From Bacillota bacterium (GTDB taxonomy: Bacteria; Bacillota; Clostridia; Lachnospirales; Anaerotignaceae), in the NCBI GenBank assembly GCA_021768705.1, contig JAETUG010000005.1, positions 1 through 64,000 on the forward strand: 64,000 bases of DNA, given 5' to 3'. Made by a program: the position numbers and the translations under genes. Position 1 is the first letter of the stretch. The number at the start of each line of letters is the position of its first letter. Shown here piece by piece: positions 1-8,430 of the stretch. The notes under the pieces are model-generated. The model worked only from the letters and a program-made list of their open reading frames with translations. It searched no databases and had not been told where the DNA came from.

Positions 1-1669
1 TGGGCCTGGTGGACTGTCCCGCAGGGTCATAGGTGATGTCGTCAAATTCCGCATAAATATTGCTGCCATTTTTTGTGTAGTACGGCAGGGCGATAGTGAC
101 TTTCAGCTCCTTGAAGAACTGGGGCATATTGATGTAGTCCTTGTCCGGGTTTATCCAGATTTGCCGCAGGGCAAAGGGCTGGTTCGCCGCTGTGGGCACG
201 CCAGTCTTGACGCCAACCCGTGACAGTCTGGGGCCGGTCTGGATGGCTCTGTCGTCATCAACTGCATCATTGTATTTGCCCGTAATCTTGGGAATAGCGG
301 AGATTGTCTGATATGTTTGAGCGTCTGTGTAGACTTCGATTTTGAGCGGATCCTTAAGTGCCTGCTCCGAACTTCTGTTCCAAAGAACGGTGTCCGGCTG
401 CAGAATAATATTAAAGCTGTTCTCCTCCGCCGTATTTTTGAGGGAATAGGTGATGGTGCCGTTCTGAGGGCAGTAACCGCCGTAGTTGTTCCCACTGTGC
501 AGCTCGTCAATGCTTTCGGGCGTTACGCTTTCTGCCATACCGCCCCGCTCAGGAATTGGATATTCCACCACGGTCAGCCCGTCGGGCACGGCGATCTCCA
601 CCTTTTTGTTCGCCATATTCAGTGTACTCTTTACCACAATGTGCAGGGTAAACTGCTTGGAGAAATCGACATTAAAAGTGTTGTTGCTTTTCAAATCTTG
701 CTCAGGCTCGCCCTCCGCCCTGATCACAGCAGTCTCGATCTCCATTTTGGCATCTTCATCGACTAGAGTCTGGATAGCCATTGTCTCTAAAACCATTACG
801 ATCATGTCGATCTTGTCTGCGTCGATCTGTGCCTGTTCTTTCCATTCCAGTCGCTCGAATGCCCGCTTGGCAGCAAGTGCCTGTTCAAAAAGGCTCAACG
901 TGCCTTCTTCGTCCAGTTCTTCCGGATTCACCTGCTCCAGCTGTGCAAGGAAATCATCGATCTGCCGCTCTACCGGGCAGATAGGACAGTCATCCTCTGT
1001 ATCATGTTCGCAGAATTCCTCATCGGATGTGTCAGGCATTTCGTTTGTTTCTTCCTGCTGTTCTTCCTGAGGTTCTTCTTGCTGTTCTTCCTGAGGTTCT
1101 TCTTGCTGTTCTTCCTGAGGCTCTTCTTGCTGTTCTTCCTGAGGTTCTTCTTTCAAAACAGCGAAAAGCGTGTCCGCATCGGTAATTTTCTCCTGTTCCT
1201 CCTGGGTAAGGGCTTGATATTCTTCATAGGCGGCACGCACATCGTCATAAAACTGCTCCGTTTCCGCTTCGTCAAGCTCCCTTGCTTCCTGTAGGGCAAG
1301 GAGATCGTCGATCTGCTCCTGCAGTGGGCAGATCACGCAGACAAACGTACACACAGGGTCTTCCTCTGTGTAGCCGCACGCTTCGTCATGCTCCCGATGA
1401 TGCTTGCAGAGTCCCTCATCGGATGTTTCCGTTTTCTCCTGTTCCTCAGCGAATTCGTCCAAAAATTGATTCGAATTCTCAATATCTTGCTCGTCCCCCT
1501 GCAGGAAAGGGATTTCTGACGTACCTGTATCAAGTGCCAATGCCCCCACGATATTCGTACTGAGTAACACAGTGCAGAGCATCGCAACAGCAGATTTTAG
1601 CATTTTTTTCCATTTATGTTTTTTTCTGCATAAATCTTCTGATGATTTATATCTTTTTTCCCGCTTCAT
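1..1669 (-). CDS. Secreted repeat-bearing surface protein, C-terminus beyond window
   Basis: An open frame of about 556 codons runs without a stop from an ATG at 1669 (GAGG ribosome site just upstream) to the window edge. A basic N-terminus is followed by a hydrophobic segment at about residues 26-45, read as a signal peptide. Two related modules follow. Each has a Cys/His-rich motif (C88, H90, H91, H94, C98, C107, C111, C114-P; then a CxH...C..C-P version near residue 217) and an acidic helical stretch with Q-I-D-D. Between them lie four PQEEQQEE-type repeats (about residues 173-206). From about residue 310 the protein is beta-rich and adhesin-like. Function is not recognised. A cell-surface role is inferred from the signal peptide and repeats. 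Any sorting signal would lie outside the window. Confidence 0.8.
   Translation of the reverse strand, partial: MKREKRYKSSEDLCRKKHKWKKMLKSAVAMLCTVLLSTNIVGALALDTGTSEIPFLQGDEQDIENSNQFLDEFAEEQEKTETSDEGLCKHHREHDEACGYTEEDPVCTFVCVICPLQEQIDDLLALQEARELDEAETEQFYDDVRAAYEEYQALTQEEQEKITDADTLFAVLKEEPQEEQQEEPQEEQQEEPQEEQQEEPQEEQQEETNEMPDTSDEEFCEHDTEDDCPICPVERQIDDFLAQLEQVNPEELDEEGTLSLFEQALAAKRAFERLEWKEQAQIDADKIDMIVMVLETMAIQTLVDEDAKMEIETAVIRAEGEPEQDLKSNNTFNVDFSKQFTLHIVVKSTLNMANKKVEIAVPDGLTVVEYPIPERGGMAESVTPESIDELHSGNNYGGYCPQNGTITYSLKNTAEENSFNIILQPDTVLWNRSSEQALKDPLKIEVYTDAQTYQTISAIPKITGKYNDAVDDDRAIQTGPRLSRVGVKTGVPTAANQPFALRQIWINPDKDYINMPQFFKELKVTIALPYYTKNGSNIYAEFDDITYDPAGQSTRP
1051..1151. repeat. 24-bp tandem repeat coding for PQEEQQEE
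   Basis: About four in-frame copies of a 24-bp unit (ttcttgctgttcttcctgag on the plus strand) code on the minus strand for the acidic octapeptide PQEEQQEE. The copies are nearly identical at DNA level, differing by single bases such as ggt/gct, which suggests recent slippage or recombination. They form a linker between the two Cys/His modules of the surface protein. Confidence 0.9.
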
Positions 1670-1755
1670 ACTTCCCGCCTCACTTATTTCTCATTTCGCT
1701 TTTGCCTACATAGTCAGAGTTTCTCGGACTCTTTTCTGCCATAGATTTTAGGGTA

Positions 1756-1801
1756 TTTTTTTGCATTTTTTACCTCTTAAATCGCAAAAAAATGCAAAAA
1801 A
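1756..1801. repeat. AT-rich inverted repeat between deoB and the surface protein gene
   Basis: Fifteen-base complementary arms (TTTTTTGCATTTTTT and its complement) are separated by about 14 nt. It sits in the 244-bp gap downstream of deoB and upstream of the surface protein gene. There is no GC stem followed by a T-tract, so it is not a typical intrinsic terminator. It could still stop transcription or act as a binding site. The rest of the gap shows no clear feature. Confidence 0.45.
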
Positions 1802-1913
1802 TCACTCGCTAACAGTATAACATGTAAGAACGAAAAAGTCTATATTTTCCCTCCGGATAACCTGACATATTTTTCCATTATCCAGATGGATAGTATGACC
1901 GAAAAAAACCGTT

Positions 1914-3101
1914 TTATCCCTCTTTCAGAATATCCTGCAAAAAGCTTTCCGCTTCAAAATTCGCCCCCAAGCCCAGATAATCCGAAACGGTCTGCCCCAG
2001 GTCCGCAAAGGTCTTTCTTACACCCAGGTCAACACCCTCCTTGATCGGCTTACCATACACCAACAGAGGAACATATTCTCTGGAATGGTCTGTGCTGGGG
2101 GTAGTGGGGTCGCAGCCATGATCTGCCGTGATGAACAGGATATCTTCCCCCTTCATCTGGGCCATGATCTCCGGCAGTTTGCCGTCGAAATATTCCAGTG
2201 CGGCTGCATAGCCCTCCACATCGTTCCGATGACCATAGATCATATCTGTATCCACTAAATTGGTGAACAAAATGCCTGCAAATTCCTCTTTGGCATACTG
2301 GATCGTCTTTTCGATACCATCATTGTTGTTTGTCGTATGGTCGGTGCGGGTCATACCACGGTGTTCGAAGATATCCTCGATCTTGCCCACTGCCGTCACG
2401 TTCATTCCCTTTTCCTTCGCCAGATCCAGAATGGTCACACCGGTGGGCTCCAAGGAAAAGTCCCTTCTGTTTTTGGTGCGGGTAAATTCGCCGTTTTTGC
2501 TGCCGATAAAGGGTCTGGCGATGACACGGGCCACACCATGTTCCCCCGTTAAAATCTTTCTTGCCTTTTGGCAGATTTCATACAGCTTTTCCACAGGAAT
2601 GATCTTCTCATGGGCTGCGATCTGGAACACACTGTCCGCAGAGGTATATACGATGGGATAGCCCGTTTTCATGTGTTCCTCCCCCAGAACATTGATGATC
2701 TCTGTGCCCGATGCGGAATAGTTGCCCAGTGTTTTTGTGCCGATGGCTGCTTCAAAGGCATCCATCACTTCTTTGGGAAAGCCCTTTTCCGTATAGGTAG
2801 GGAAGGGCTTTGCCGTGATGATGCCTGCCATTTCCCAATGTCCTGTGGTGGTATCCTTCCCGATAGATCTTTCCCCCATTTTGCCAAAGGCTCCCTTGGG
2901 CGCATCCACCTTGCCCAGCAGTTCAATATCCTTTCCTTGAATGTTACCCAAGCCAAGGGCGCAGAGGTTTTTCAAATCGGTCTGAGGTCTTGCTTTTTTG
3001 ATGTTTACCAGCGTATTGCTGCCAACATCACCGAAATTCGCCGCATCAGGCAACTCCCCGATGCCTACGCTGTCCAGCACGATTATGATCGCTCGTTTCA
3101 T
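1914..3101 (-). CDS. deoB: Phosphopentomutase
   Basis: DeoB interconverts ribose 1-phosphate or deoxyribose 1-phosphate with the 5-phosphates, linking nucleoside breakdown to the pentose phosphate pathway and deoxyribose aldolase. The 395-residue length is normal. The N-terminal metal site ([16 protein letters not shown]), the phospho-acceptor Thr region ([13 protein letters not shown]) and the C-terminal alkaline-phosphatase-type metal motif ([19 protein letters not shown]) are all present. AGGAGG precedes the ATG. It lies 4 nt after the pyrimidine-nucleoside phosphorylase gene on the same strand, so the two are almost surely one catabolic operon. The protein is cytosolic and Mn-dependent by family knowledge. 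Confidence 0.97.
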   Translation of the reverse strand: MKRAIIIVLDSVGIGELPDAANFGDVGSNTLVNIKKARPQTDLKNLCALGLGNIQGKDIELLGKVDAPKGAFGKMGERSIGKDTTTGHWEMAGIITAKPFPTYTEKGFPKEVMDAFEAAIGTKTLGNYSASGTEIINVLGEEHMKTGYPIVYTSADSVFQIAAHEKIIPVEKLYEICQKARKILTGEHGVARVIARPFIGSKNGEFTRTKNRRDFSLEPTGVTILDLAKEKGMNVTAVGKIEDIFEHRGMTRTDHTTNNNDGIEKTIQYAKEEFAGILFTNLVDTDMIYGHRNDVEGYAAALEYFDGKLPEIMAQMKGEDILFITADHGCDPTTPSTDHSREYVPLLVYGKPIKEGVDLGVRKTFADLGQTVSDYLGLGANFEAESFLQDILKEG

Positions 3102-3105
3102 ATGC

Positions 3106-4422
3106 TCAATCCTCCTGTCTGATGATTTTCCAAATCAGCGGCGGCTGTTTTGCCGCCTGTTTTTCCTCGATGGTGATTGCTTTTTTCAAGATATCCGCAG
3201 CGGAACGGCATTTTTCCTCACTTTCACTATACACGATGGCAAAAGTCTCCCCTGTTGCAATTGCATCACCTGCTCGTTTTTTCATCACAATGCCTGCACC
3301 AAAATCCAAAGGCTGCCCCTTGAACATGCGCCCTGCTCCCGTTTCCTGGGAAGCTCTGCCGATGCGTGCTGTATCCATATGGGTGATGTACCCGTCTTTT
3401 TCCGCCTTTACTTCCAATTTCGCAGGGGACAAAGGCAGCAGATCGTAGTTGTCAATCACATGCACATTGCCGCCCTGCTGTACCAGCAATTCTCTGAATT
3501 TGGCAAGTCCCTTTCCATTTTTGATCTGCTCCAGCAAAAGAGCTTTGCCTTCTTCTTCCGTTTCCACTCTTCCTGCCAACAGCAGCATATTCGCCCCCAA
3601 GATCAGGGAAACCTCCAGCAGATCGCCGCCAACATTGCCCTTCAGCACCTCCATCGCTTCCATCACTTCCAGGCTGTTGCCAATATACATGCCCAAGGGC
3701 TGATCCATGCCGCTGATGACTGCCGTCACCTTTCTGCCCACGTGTCTGCCCATATCCGCCATGGTGGTCGCCAGTTTTTCGGCACTTTCCAGATCCTTCA
3801 TGAACGCACCGCTGCCGCATTTCACATCCAGCACGATACCATCTGCCCCCGCTGCGATTTTTTTGGACATGATGCTTGCCGCAATCAGTGGGATACTATC
3901 CACCGTCCCTGTTACGTCCCGCAAAGCGTAAAGCTTCTTATCCGCAGGGGTCAGGTCGTCGGTCTGGCTCATCAGCACAATGCCGCTTTTCCTGCCAAAG
4001 CGCAGCGCTTCTTCCTCCGTCACATCCACCCGAAAACCGGGAATGGATTCCAGCTTATCGATGGTACCGCCGGAAAAGCCAAGGCCCCGTCCGCTCATTT
4101 TTACCACCGGCACCCCTACGGAAGCCACCAACGGAGCCAAAATCAGGGTCGTCGTATCCGCCACGCCGCCGGTGCTGTGCTTATCCACCTTGAACCCCTC
4201 CACCGAGGACAGGTCGAACATATCGCCGGAATGGGCCATTTCCATAGTCAGATGGGCAGTTTCCTCCGCATCCATGCCATTGAGCAGAATCGCCATCAGC
4301 AGGGAGGAAATCTGATAATCGGGCAAAGAACCGTCTGTCACGCCGTTTACGAAAAAAGCGATCTCTTTCTTTGTCAATTTTTTGCCGTCTCTTTTTTTGA
4401 TGATGATATCCACGAAATTCAT
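3106..4422 (-). CDS. pdp: Pyrimidine-nucleoside phosphorylase
   Basis: Cleaves thymidine and uridine with phosphate to give the base and (deoxy)ribose 1-phosphate, the substrate of the DeoB encoded next. At 438 residues it is a full-length member of the thymidine/pyrimidine phosphorylase family, with the N-terminal helical domain, the KHSTGG phosphate-binding loop, [18 protein letters not shown] and a C-terminal domain. Two positions differ from the usual motif: GGVGD reads GGVAD, and the common LGHTGGT reads LGFSGGT. The start has AGGAGG 7 nt upstream. First gene of the pdp-deoB pair. Whether it is strictly Pdp or DeoA cannot be settled by eye. Confidence 0.93.
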   Translation of the reverse strand: MNFVDIIIKKRDGKKLTKKEIAFFVNGVTDGSLPDYQISSLLMAILLNGMDAEETAHLTMEMAHSGDMFDLSSVEGFKVDKHSTGGVADTTTLILAPLVASVGVPVVKMSGRGLGFSGGTIDKLESIPGFRVDVTEEEALRFGRKSGIVLMSQTDDLTPADKKLYALRDVTGTVDSIPLIAASIMSKKIAAGADGIVLDVKCGSGAFMKDLESAEKLATTMADMGRHVGRKVTAVISGMDQPLGMYIGNSLEVMEAMEVLKGNVGGDLLEVSLILGANMLLLAGRVETEEEGKALLLEQIKNGKGLAKFRELLVQQGGNVHVIDNYDLLPLSPAKLEVKAEKDGYITHMDTARIGRASQETGAGRMFKGQPLDFGAGIVMKKRAGDAIATGETFAIVYSESEEKCRSAADILKKAITIEEKQAAKQPPLIWKIIRQED

Positions 4423-4515
4423 GAGTCATCCTCCTTTCGCAGAATCGTATTTACATAATAATCGATTTACGAGTTTAGTCTACCACAAAAACAGTAAAAT
4501 TACGATAGCTTTCCC

Positions 4516-4554
4516 AAAAAGAAAAACGCCGATATCACATAGGATATCAGCGCC
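4516..4554 (-). terminator. Terminator of the C_GCAxxG_C_C gene
   Basis: On the minus strand GCGCTGATATC pairs with GATATCGGCG around a 6-nt loop (4527-4554) and is followed by TTTTTCTTTTT. It separates the C_GCAxxG_C_C gene from the pdp-deoB operon. Confidence 0.85.
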
Positions 4555-4560
4555 ATTTTC

Positions 4561-4974
4561 TTATTTCTTTTCCTGTAGCAGGTGCTTTTCGATGATCTCC
4601 GCCGCATCCTGCATACAGCCGGGGCAGCTTCGCAGCACCACACCGGTATCCACGCCCTTCAGGGTGCGGCATTCCATAGACTGGTTCTTGGTGATAAATT
4701 CATCTGTCATGGGTTTCAGGGTATTGTAACAGTCCAGCTTTGTCTTGGGATGTTCCAGGTCAGCATCAGAAACCTTCAGCCCCACCAGATAAGCCATGGC
4801 AGAAACTGCACCGCAGGTCCCCATGGTTGCCATGCCCCTGCCGAAGCATTCTGTGGCACGAAAGGCCTCTTTTTCCTCTACGCCAAACAAGTCGCTGTAG
4901 GCACAAGCCACCGCTTGGGCGCAGTTATAGCCTTTCTGGTGTTTTTCCATTACTTTATCGTATCTCTCTGTCAT
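4561..4974 (-). CDS. C_GCAxxG_C_C family redox protein
   Basis: A 137-residue protein with the family's signature cysteines: YNCAQA near residue 17, ECFGRGMATMGTCGAVSAMA near 43-62, and later single Cys and CPGC motifs near residues 81, 102 and 117-120. Family members are small redox-active or cofactor-binding proteins, and some are annotated as split Cys-cluster proteins; the exact role is unknown. GGAGG precedes the ATG. It is a single-gene unit with its own terminator, between rpsT and the nucleoside operon on the same strand. Confidence 0.85.
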   Translation of the reverse strand: MTERYDKVMEKHQKGYNCAQAVACAYSDLFGVEEKEAFRATECFGRGMATMGTCGAVSAMAYLVGLKVSDADLEHPKTKLDCYNTLKPMTDEFITKNQSMECRTLKGVDTGVVLRSCPGCMQDAAEIIEKHLLQEKK

Positions 4975-5017
4975 TTTACCATTCCTCCGTAAATGTTCCT
5001 GTGGGCTTTAGTATCTC

Positions 5018-5053
5018 AAAAGAAAGAAAAGGATATTCCGATTTGGAATATCC
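5018..5053 (-). terminator. Terminator of rpsT
   Basis: On the minus strand GGATATTCC and GGAATATCC form a 9-bp hairpin (5031-5053) with a 5-nt loop, followed by TTTTCTTTCTTTT. It lies directly after the S20 stop codon. Confidence 0.88.
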
Positions 5054-5071
5054 TCTTTTGTCTGCTTTCAA

Positions 5072-5332
5072 TTACAGGCTGTTTACCAGTCTTGTCAGGG
5101 AAGATTTTTTTCTAGCCACTGCGTTTTTGTGGTAGATGCCTTTGATGTATGCTCTGTCGATTGCGGATACAGCGTTTTTCAGAGCTACTGCAGCTGTTTC
5201 TTTGTCACCGGCGTTTACAGCAACGATCACTTTCTTCATAGCTGTTTTTACCTGAGATTTGATCATTTTGTTTCTCAGTGTTTTTTTGTTGATTACTTTG
5301 ATTCTTTTCTTAGCAGATTTAATATTAGCCAA
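5072..5332 (-). CDS. rpsT: 30S ribosomal protein S20
   Basis: An 86-residue, Lys/Ala-rich helical protein beginning MANIKSAKKRIKVINKKTLRNK, the standard S20 start, that binds 16S rRNA in the body of the small subunit. The start codon is TTG, preceded by AGGAGG with a 9-nt spacer. A UUG start is also known for E. coli rpsT, where it takes part in feedback control. The gene is monocistronic with a consensus promoter, an approximately 160-nt structured leader and its own terminator. Confidence 0.97.
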   Translation of the reverse strand: MANIKSAKKRIKVINKKTLRNKMIKSQVKTAMKKVIVAVNAGDKETAAVALKNAVSAIDRAYIKGIYHKNAVARKKSSLTRLVNSL

Positions 5333-5493
5333 TGTAATTTCCTCCTAAAAATACTTAAAATGTGGTTTTCTCTGTCGATATTGGGGAATATCGCTCTTTC
5401 ATCTAACTATTAACCACCTTTGAGGGCTTCTCCCTCCGACACGGTTTGGGGCATTTTTTCACACTCTCTCGAGCACCCCGTGGTTAACTCAAC
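5333..5493 (-). ncRNA. Structured 5' leader of rpsT, possible autoregulatory element
   Basis: The predicted transcript begins near 5493 and reads into TTAACCAC, which pairs over about 60 nt with GTGGTTAA (5480-5487 with 5410-5417). Inside lie a GGGG/CCCC pairing and a small GAGGG/CCCTC hairpin, together making a plausible three-way junction. Position upstream of a ribosomal protein gene with a UUG start suggests feedback by S20. This is inference from pairing only; I do not recognise a named Rfam class. Confidence 0.5.
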
Positions 5494-5499
5494 GGATAT

Positions 5500-5528
5500 A
5501 TTTTACCCTATGAACGGGAATAAGTCAA
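5500..5528 (-). promoter_or_regulatory. Sigma-A promoter of rpsT
   Basis: On the minus strand TTGACT (5528-5523), a 17-nt spacer and TAAAAT (5505-5500). This near-consensus promoter places the start of transcription about 160 nt before the TTG codon. Confidence 0.85.
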
Positions 5529-5585
5529 TGAATACTTTTCAAAACTACGAAAAAAATAAGCAAAAAGCAGAAAGGCTGTGAATTC

Positions 5586-6599
5586 ATGAAGCAGAAAAAA
5601 GAAAATCCGGCGAAACTCTCCTTCTCTGTTCGAACAGACCTTGCCATCGAAGCCCGAGAGCTGGCGCAGCGTGAAGCCGCCAAAGCCGATGAAGTGGAAG
5701 GCGTAGAGGTAGAAACAGAGGAACAACCGGAATATTCCCTCACCCATGTACGCATCGTTTCCGAACAAGGCAGCCAGCGCATGGGCAAGCCTATCGGTAA
5801 TTATATCACATTGGAATCAGAAAAGCTAAAGGAAAATGATGTGGAATGTCATGAAAGGCTCATCGCCATTCTGGCAGAAAATATCCGTTCTCTGGCAAAG
5901 CTGAAGGAAGATGACTGCATCCTGGTGGCAGGCTTGGGCAACTGGAACATCACCCCCGATGCGCTGGGGCCCAAGGTGGTCGCCAAAATTTTAGTAACCC
6001 GCCACCTGCAGGGCACTTTGCCGGAGGAGATCGAGCAGACAGTGCGCCCTGTTGCCGCCATCAGTCCCGGCGTCATGGGTATCACCGGCATCGAGACCGG
6101 CGAGATCATCAAGGGGATCGTAGATAAACTGCACCCTTCCCTGCTCATCGCCATCGATGCCCTAGCTGCCCGCCATTCCAAACGCATCAACGCCGCCATC
6201 CAGATGAGCGATACCGGCGTTGCCCCCGGTGCAGGGGTCGGCAATCGGCGGATGATGCTGGATGAAGAAAGTCTCGGCATCCCCGTCATTGCCATTGGCG
6301 TGCCAACGGTGGTGGATGCTGCTACCCTTGTCAACGATACCATGGATCGCATCTTAGGGGAAATGATTCAGCAGACAGAAAAGGGCAGCGAATTTTATCA
6401 GACCCTCCGTTCTCTGGAGCAGGAAGAAAAATACCAGATGATCGCTGAAATTTTAGGCCCCTATACGGGAAATATGTTCGTCACCCCCAAGGAGGTGGAT
6501 GCCGTAGTGGATCGTCTGGCAAATATCATCGCCAACAGCATCAACATTGCCCTCCACCCCGGCATCACCATGGAAGATATCAATAAATATAATTCCTAA
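5586..6599 (+). CDS. gpr: Germination protease GPR
   Basis: GPR degrades small acid-soluble spore proteins during germination. It is made as a zymogen that loses an N-terminal propeptide. The sequence SVRTDLAIEARE near residues 14-25 matches the self-cleavage site (after D18), which itself mimics the SASP cut site. The protein is 337 residues, somewhat short of Bacillus forms but otherwise full. It shows the conserved GLGNWNITPDALGP and GAGVGNRR regions. Its presence marks the organism as a spore former. A weak GAATA-like box lies upstream, but no convincing sigma-G promoter was found. Confidence 0.96.
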   Translation: MKQKKENPAKLSFSVRTDLAIEARELAQREAAKADEVEGVEVETEEQPEYSLTHVRIVSEQGSQRMGKPIGNYITLESEKLKENDVECHERLIAILAENIRSLAKLKEDDCILVAGLGNWNITPDALGPKVVAKILVTRHLQGTLPEEIEQTVRPVAAISPGVMGITGIETGEIIKGIVDKLHPSLLIAIDALAARHSKRINAAIQMSDTGVAPGAGVGNRRMMLDEESLGIPVIAIGVPTVVDAATLVNDTMDRILGEMIQQTEKGSEFYQTLRSLEQEEKYQMIAEILGPYTGNMFVTPKEVDAVVDRLANIIANSINIALHPGITMEDINKYNS

Positions 6600-6606
6600 A
6601 AAGAAA

Positions 6607-6631
6607 AGCCCGGACAAAAGTCCGGGTTTTT
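6607..6631. terminator. Bidirectional terminator between gpr and pncB
   Basis: CCCGGAC and GTCCGGG form a stem around AAAA (about 6609-6626). A T-run follows on the plus strand and CTTTTCTTTTT on the minus strand, so it serves both convergent genes. Confidence 0.9.
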
Positions 6632-6656
6632 ATCATATCAAAATCAGGGATTCCAA

Positions 6657-8114
6657 TTACATCCCGCTCATGGTCTCGATCAGCTTCAGCTTCATAGCAC
6701 TCAGCTTATCGGAAAGGTCAACAGGAACGATATCGGGGTTTTTCAGACGTTTCTGTTCATCCCACAAGGTATCCTTTTCCTTGCTGCAGTAAGCCTGAAT
6801 ATCCATAGTCTCAGGGCATTCATAAACCTGTTTGCCATCCACGATCACGGGAACCAGCAGTTCTCTCAGAGTATAGGTGCCTGTAGGCAGCTGCATACTC
6901 TTCCATTTTGCATTGGTGTCATAGATATACAGATCCATATCTTCTGTGAAAACTTCCTCTTCCAGTGCCAGCAGGTCAGCTTTGATCTTACCTGTCTGCT
7001 TATCATAGATACGGATGATCTTCTTGATGCCGGGGTTTGTTACCTTTTCCACGTTATTGGACAGTTTGATCTTCGGTTCGAAATCGCCATCCTCTGTTTC
7101 TTCCGCTGCCAGCTTATAAACGCCGCCAAAAGCAGGACAGTCATCAGAGGTGATCAGCTTTGTACCAACGCCCCACAGGCTGATGGTAGAACCCTGCAGC
7201 TTCAGGCTGGTGATCAGGTTTTCATCCAGGTCGCTGGAAGCAGAGATGATGGCATCGGGATAGCCCGCTTCATCCAGCATCTGTCTTGCACGTTTGGACA
7301 GATATGCCAGGTCGCCGCTGTCCAGGCGGATGCCATAGCCTTTTTCAGGCAGTGTGCCTGCGGCTTTCATTTCGTCAAATACACGGATTGCATTGGGTAC
7401 GCCGCTCTTCAGGGTATTATATGTGTCCACCAACAGGATACATGCGTTGGGGAACAGGTTGGCATAGGTGCGGAATGCTGTCAGTTCGTCAGGGAAGCTC
7501 ATCACCCAGCTATGGGCATGGGTCCCCTTGACAGGAACATTATACAGCTTGCCTGTCAGCACATTGCTTGTTGCAGCGCAACCGGCGATCACAGCCGCTC
7601 TGGCACCCAGTGTGCCTGCATCGGGACCTTGGGCACGGCGCAGACCAAATTCCAAAACAGGGTCGCCCTTGGCAGCATGTACCACACGGGATGCTTTTGT
7701 AGCGATCAAGCTCTGGTGATTGATGATATTCAGCAGTGCAGGTTCGATCAGCTGTGCTTCGATGATGGGTGCTTTGATCCGCATCAGGGGTTCATGAGGG
7801 AATACCACTGTGCCTTCGGGAATGGCATATACCTCCCCTGTAAAGCGGAAATCCTTCAAATATGCAATAAAGCCTTCGGTAAAAATATGCAGGCTTTCCA
7901 AATATGCGATATCTTCTTCTGTAAAGTGCAGTTCATTCAGGTATTCAATGGCCTGCTGCAGCCCTGCCATAATGGCAAAACCGTTCCCGCTGGGGTTTTT
8001 TCTGTAGAATAGATCGAATACGACCTGTCTTTTATATGCGCCGGTTTCATAGTAGCCCTGCATCATGGTCAGCTCATATAAGTCTGTCAGCAGTGCAAAG
8101 TCTCTACCTTTCAT
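6657..8114 (-). CDS. pncB: Nicotinate phosphoribosyltransferase
   Basis: Converts nicotinate and PRPP to nicotinate mononucleotide in NAD salvage. The 485-residue protein begins MKGRDFALLTDLYELTMMQGYY, the usual start of the long Firmicute form, and contains VKGTHAHSWVMSF, the region of the conserved catalytic His. The ATG at 8114 is chosen over an in-frame upstream one because AAGGAG sits 8 nt before it and the family start is matched. The gene is monocistronic, with a good promoter flanked by an inverted repeat that could bind a niacin-responsive repressor. Confidence 0.95.
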   Translation of the reverse strand: MKGRDFALLTDLYELTMMQGYYETGAYKRQVVFDLFYRKNPSGNGFAIMAGLQQAIEYLNELHFTEEDIAYLESLHIFTEGFIAYLKDFRFTGEVYAIPEGTVVFPHEPLMRIKAPIIEAQLIEPALLNIINHQSLIATKASRVVHAAKGDPVLEFGLRRAQGPDAGTLGARAAVIAGCAATSNVLTGKLYNVPVKGTHAHSWVMSFPDELTAFRTYANLFPNACILLVDTYNTLKSGVPNAIRVFDEMKAAGTLPEKGYGIRLDSGDLAYLSKRARQMLDEAGYPDAIISASSDLDENLITSLKLQGSTISLWGVGTKLITSDDCPAFGGVYKLAAEETEDGDFEPKIKLSNNVEKVTNPGIKKIIRIYDKQTGKIKADLLALEEEVFTEDMDLYIYDTNAKWKSMQLPTGTYTLRELLVPVIVDGKQVYECPETMDIQAYCSKEKDTLWDEQKRLKNPDIVPVDLSDKLSAMKLKLIETMSGM

Positions 8115-8137
8115 TTTCAAATCTCCTTTTTTCTGGG

Positions 8138-8181
8138 TTGACAGGGTGATGTGAGTATACTTTTTGAACACATCCTGTCAA
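8138..8181 (-). promoter_or_regulatory. pncB promoter flanked by an inverted TTGACAGG repeat
   Basis: The -35 box TTGACA (8181-8176), 16-nt spacer and -10 box TATACT (8159-8154) form a sigma-A promoter on the minus strand. TTGACAGG is repeated in inverse orientation at 8138-8145, so two perfect 8-bp half-sites bracket the -10 and start site. This is the layout expected for a looping or dimeric repressor such as NiaR; the regulator itself is not in the window. Confidence 0.6.
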
Positions 8182-8336
8182 AACTTAATATTACCACAAA
8201 AAGTATATCGTATTAATTATACATATTTTTTACAAGAAAATCAATTTTTTCAGGCGTCTTTACACAAGAATTTACATAGTATCCCCTAACATAGCCATTT
8301 CTATCCTCATTTTTACCATATTTCTCCAGAAACAGC

Positions 8337-8373
8337 AGTATGTTGTATACAGTAGTCCTGCATACAACATACT
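8337..8373. repeat. 12-bp inverted repeat between pncB and ileS
   Basis: AGTATGTTGTAT and ATACAACATACT are perfect complements around a 13-nt centre. The element sits in an otherwise featureless AT-rich stretch (8182-8395) between the divergent pncB and ileS promoters. It could be a regulator site or the hairpin of an unidentified short transcript; TTTTGTTTT follows on the plus side. Confidence 0.5.
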
Positions 8374-8395
8374 TTTGTTTTCCGCAAAAAAAGGC

Positions 8396-8424
8396 TTTAC
8401 AACCCATTTTACAAATTGTATAAT
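8396..8424 (+). promoter_or_regulatory. Sigma-A promoter of the ileS T-box transcript
   Basis: TTTACA (8396-8401), 17-nt spacer, TATAAT (8419-8424). The predicted start near 8431 gives a leader of about 540 nt. Confidence 0.85.
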
Positions 8425-8430
8425 ACACAG

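Noticed and set aside
1051..1151. Regular short repeats considered as a CRISPR array
   Set aside because: The 24-bp units are tandem without spacers and keep the reading frame, so they are a coding repeat.
1004..1294. Phe/Leu-rich open frame on the plus strand near 1.1 kb, resembling a membrane protein
   Set aside because: It is the reverse reading of the PQEEQQEE repeats of the surface protein gene, which has a start, signal peptide and ribosome site.
5561..5600. Sigma-G promoter for gpr
   Set aside because: Only a GAATA-like -35 was seen, with no acceptable CATAnTA -10 at the right distance, so it is not listed.
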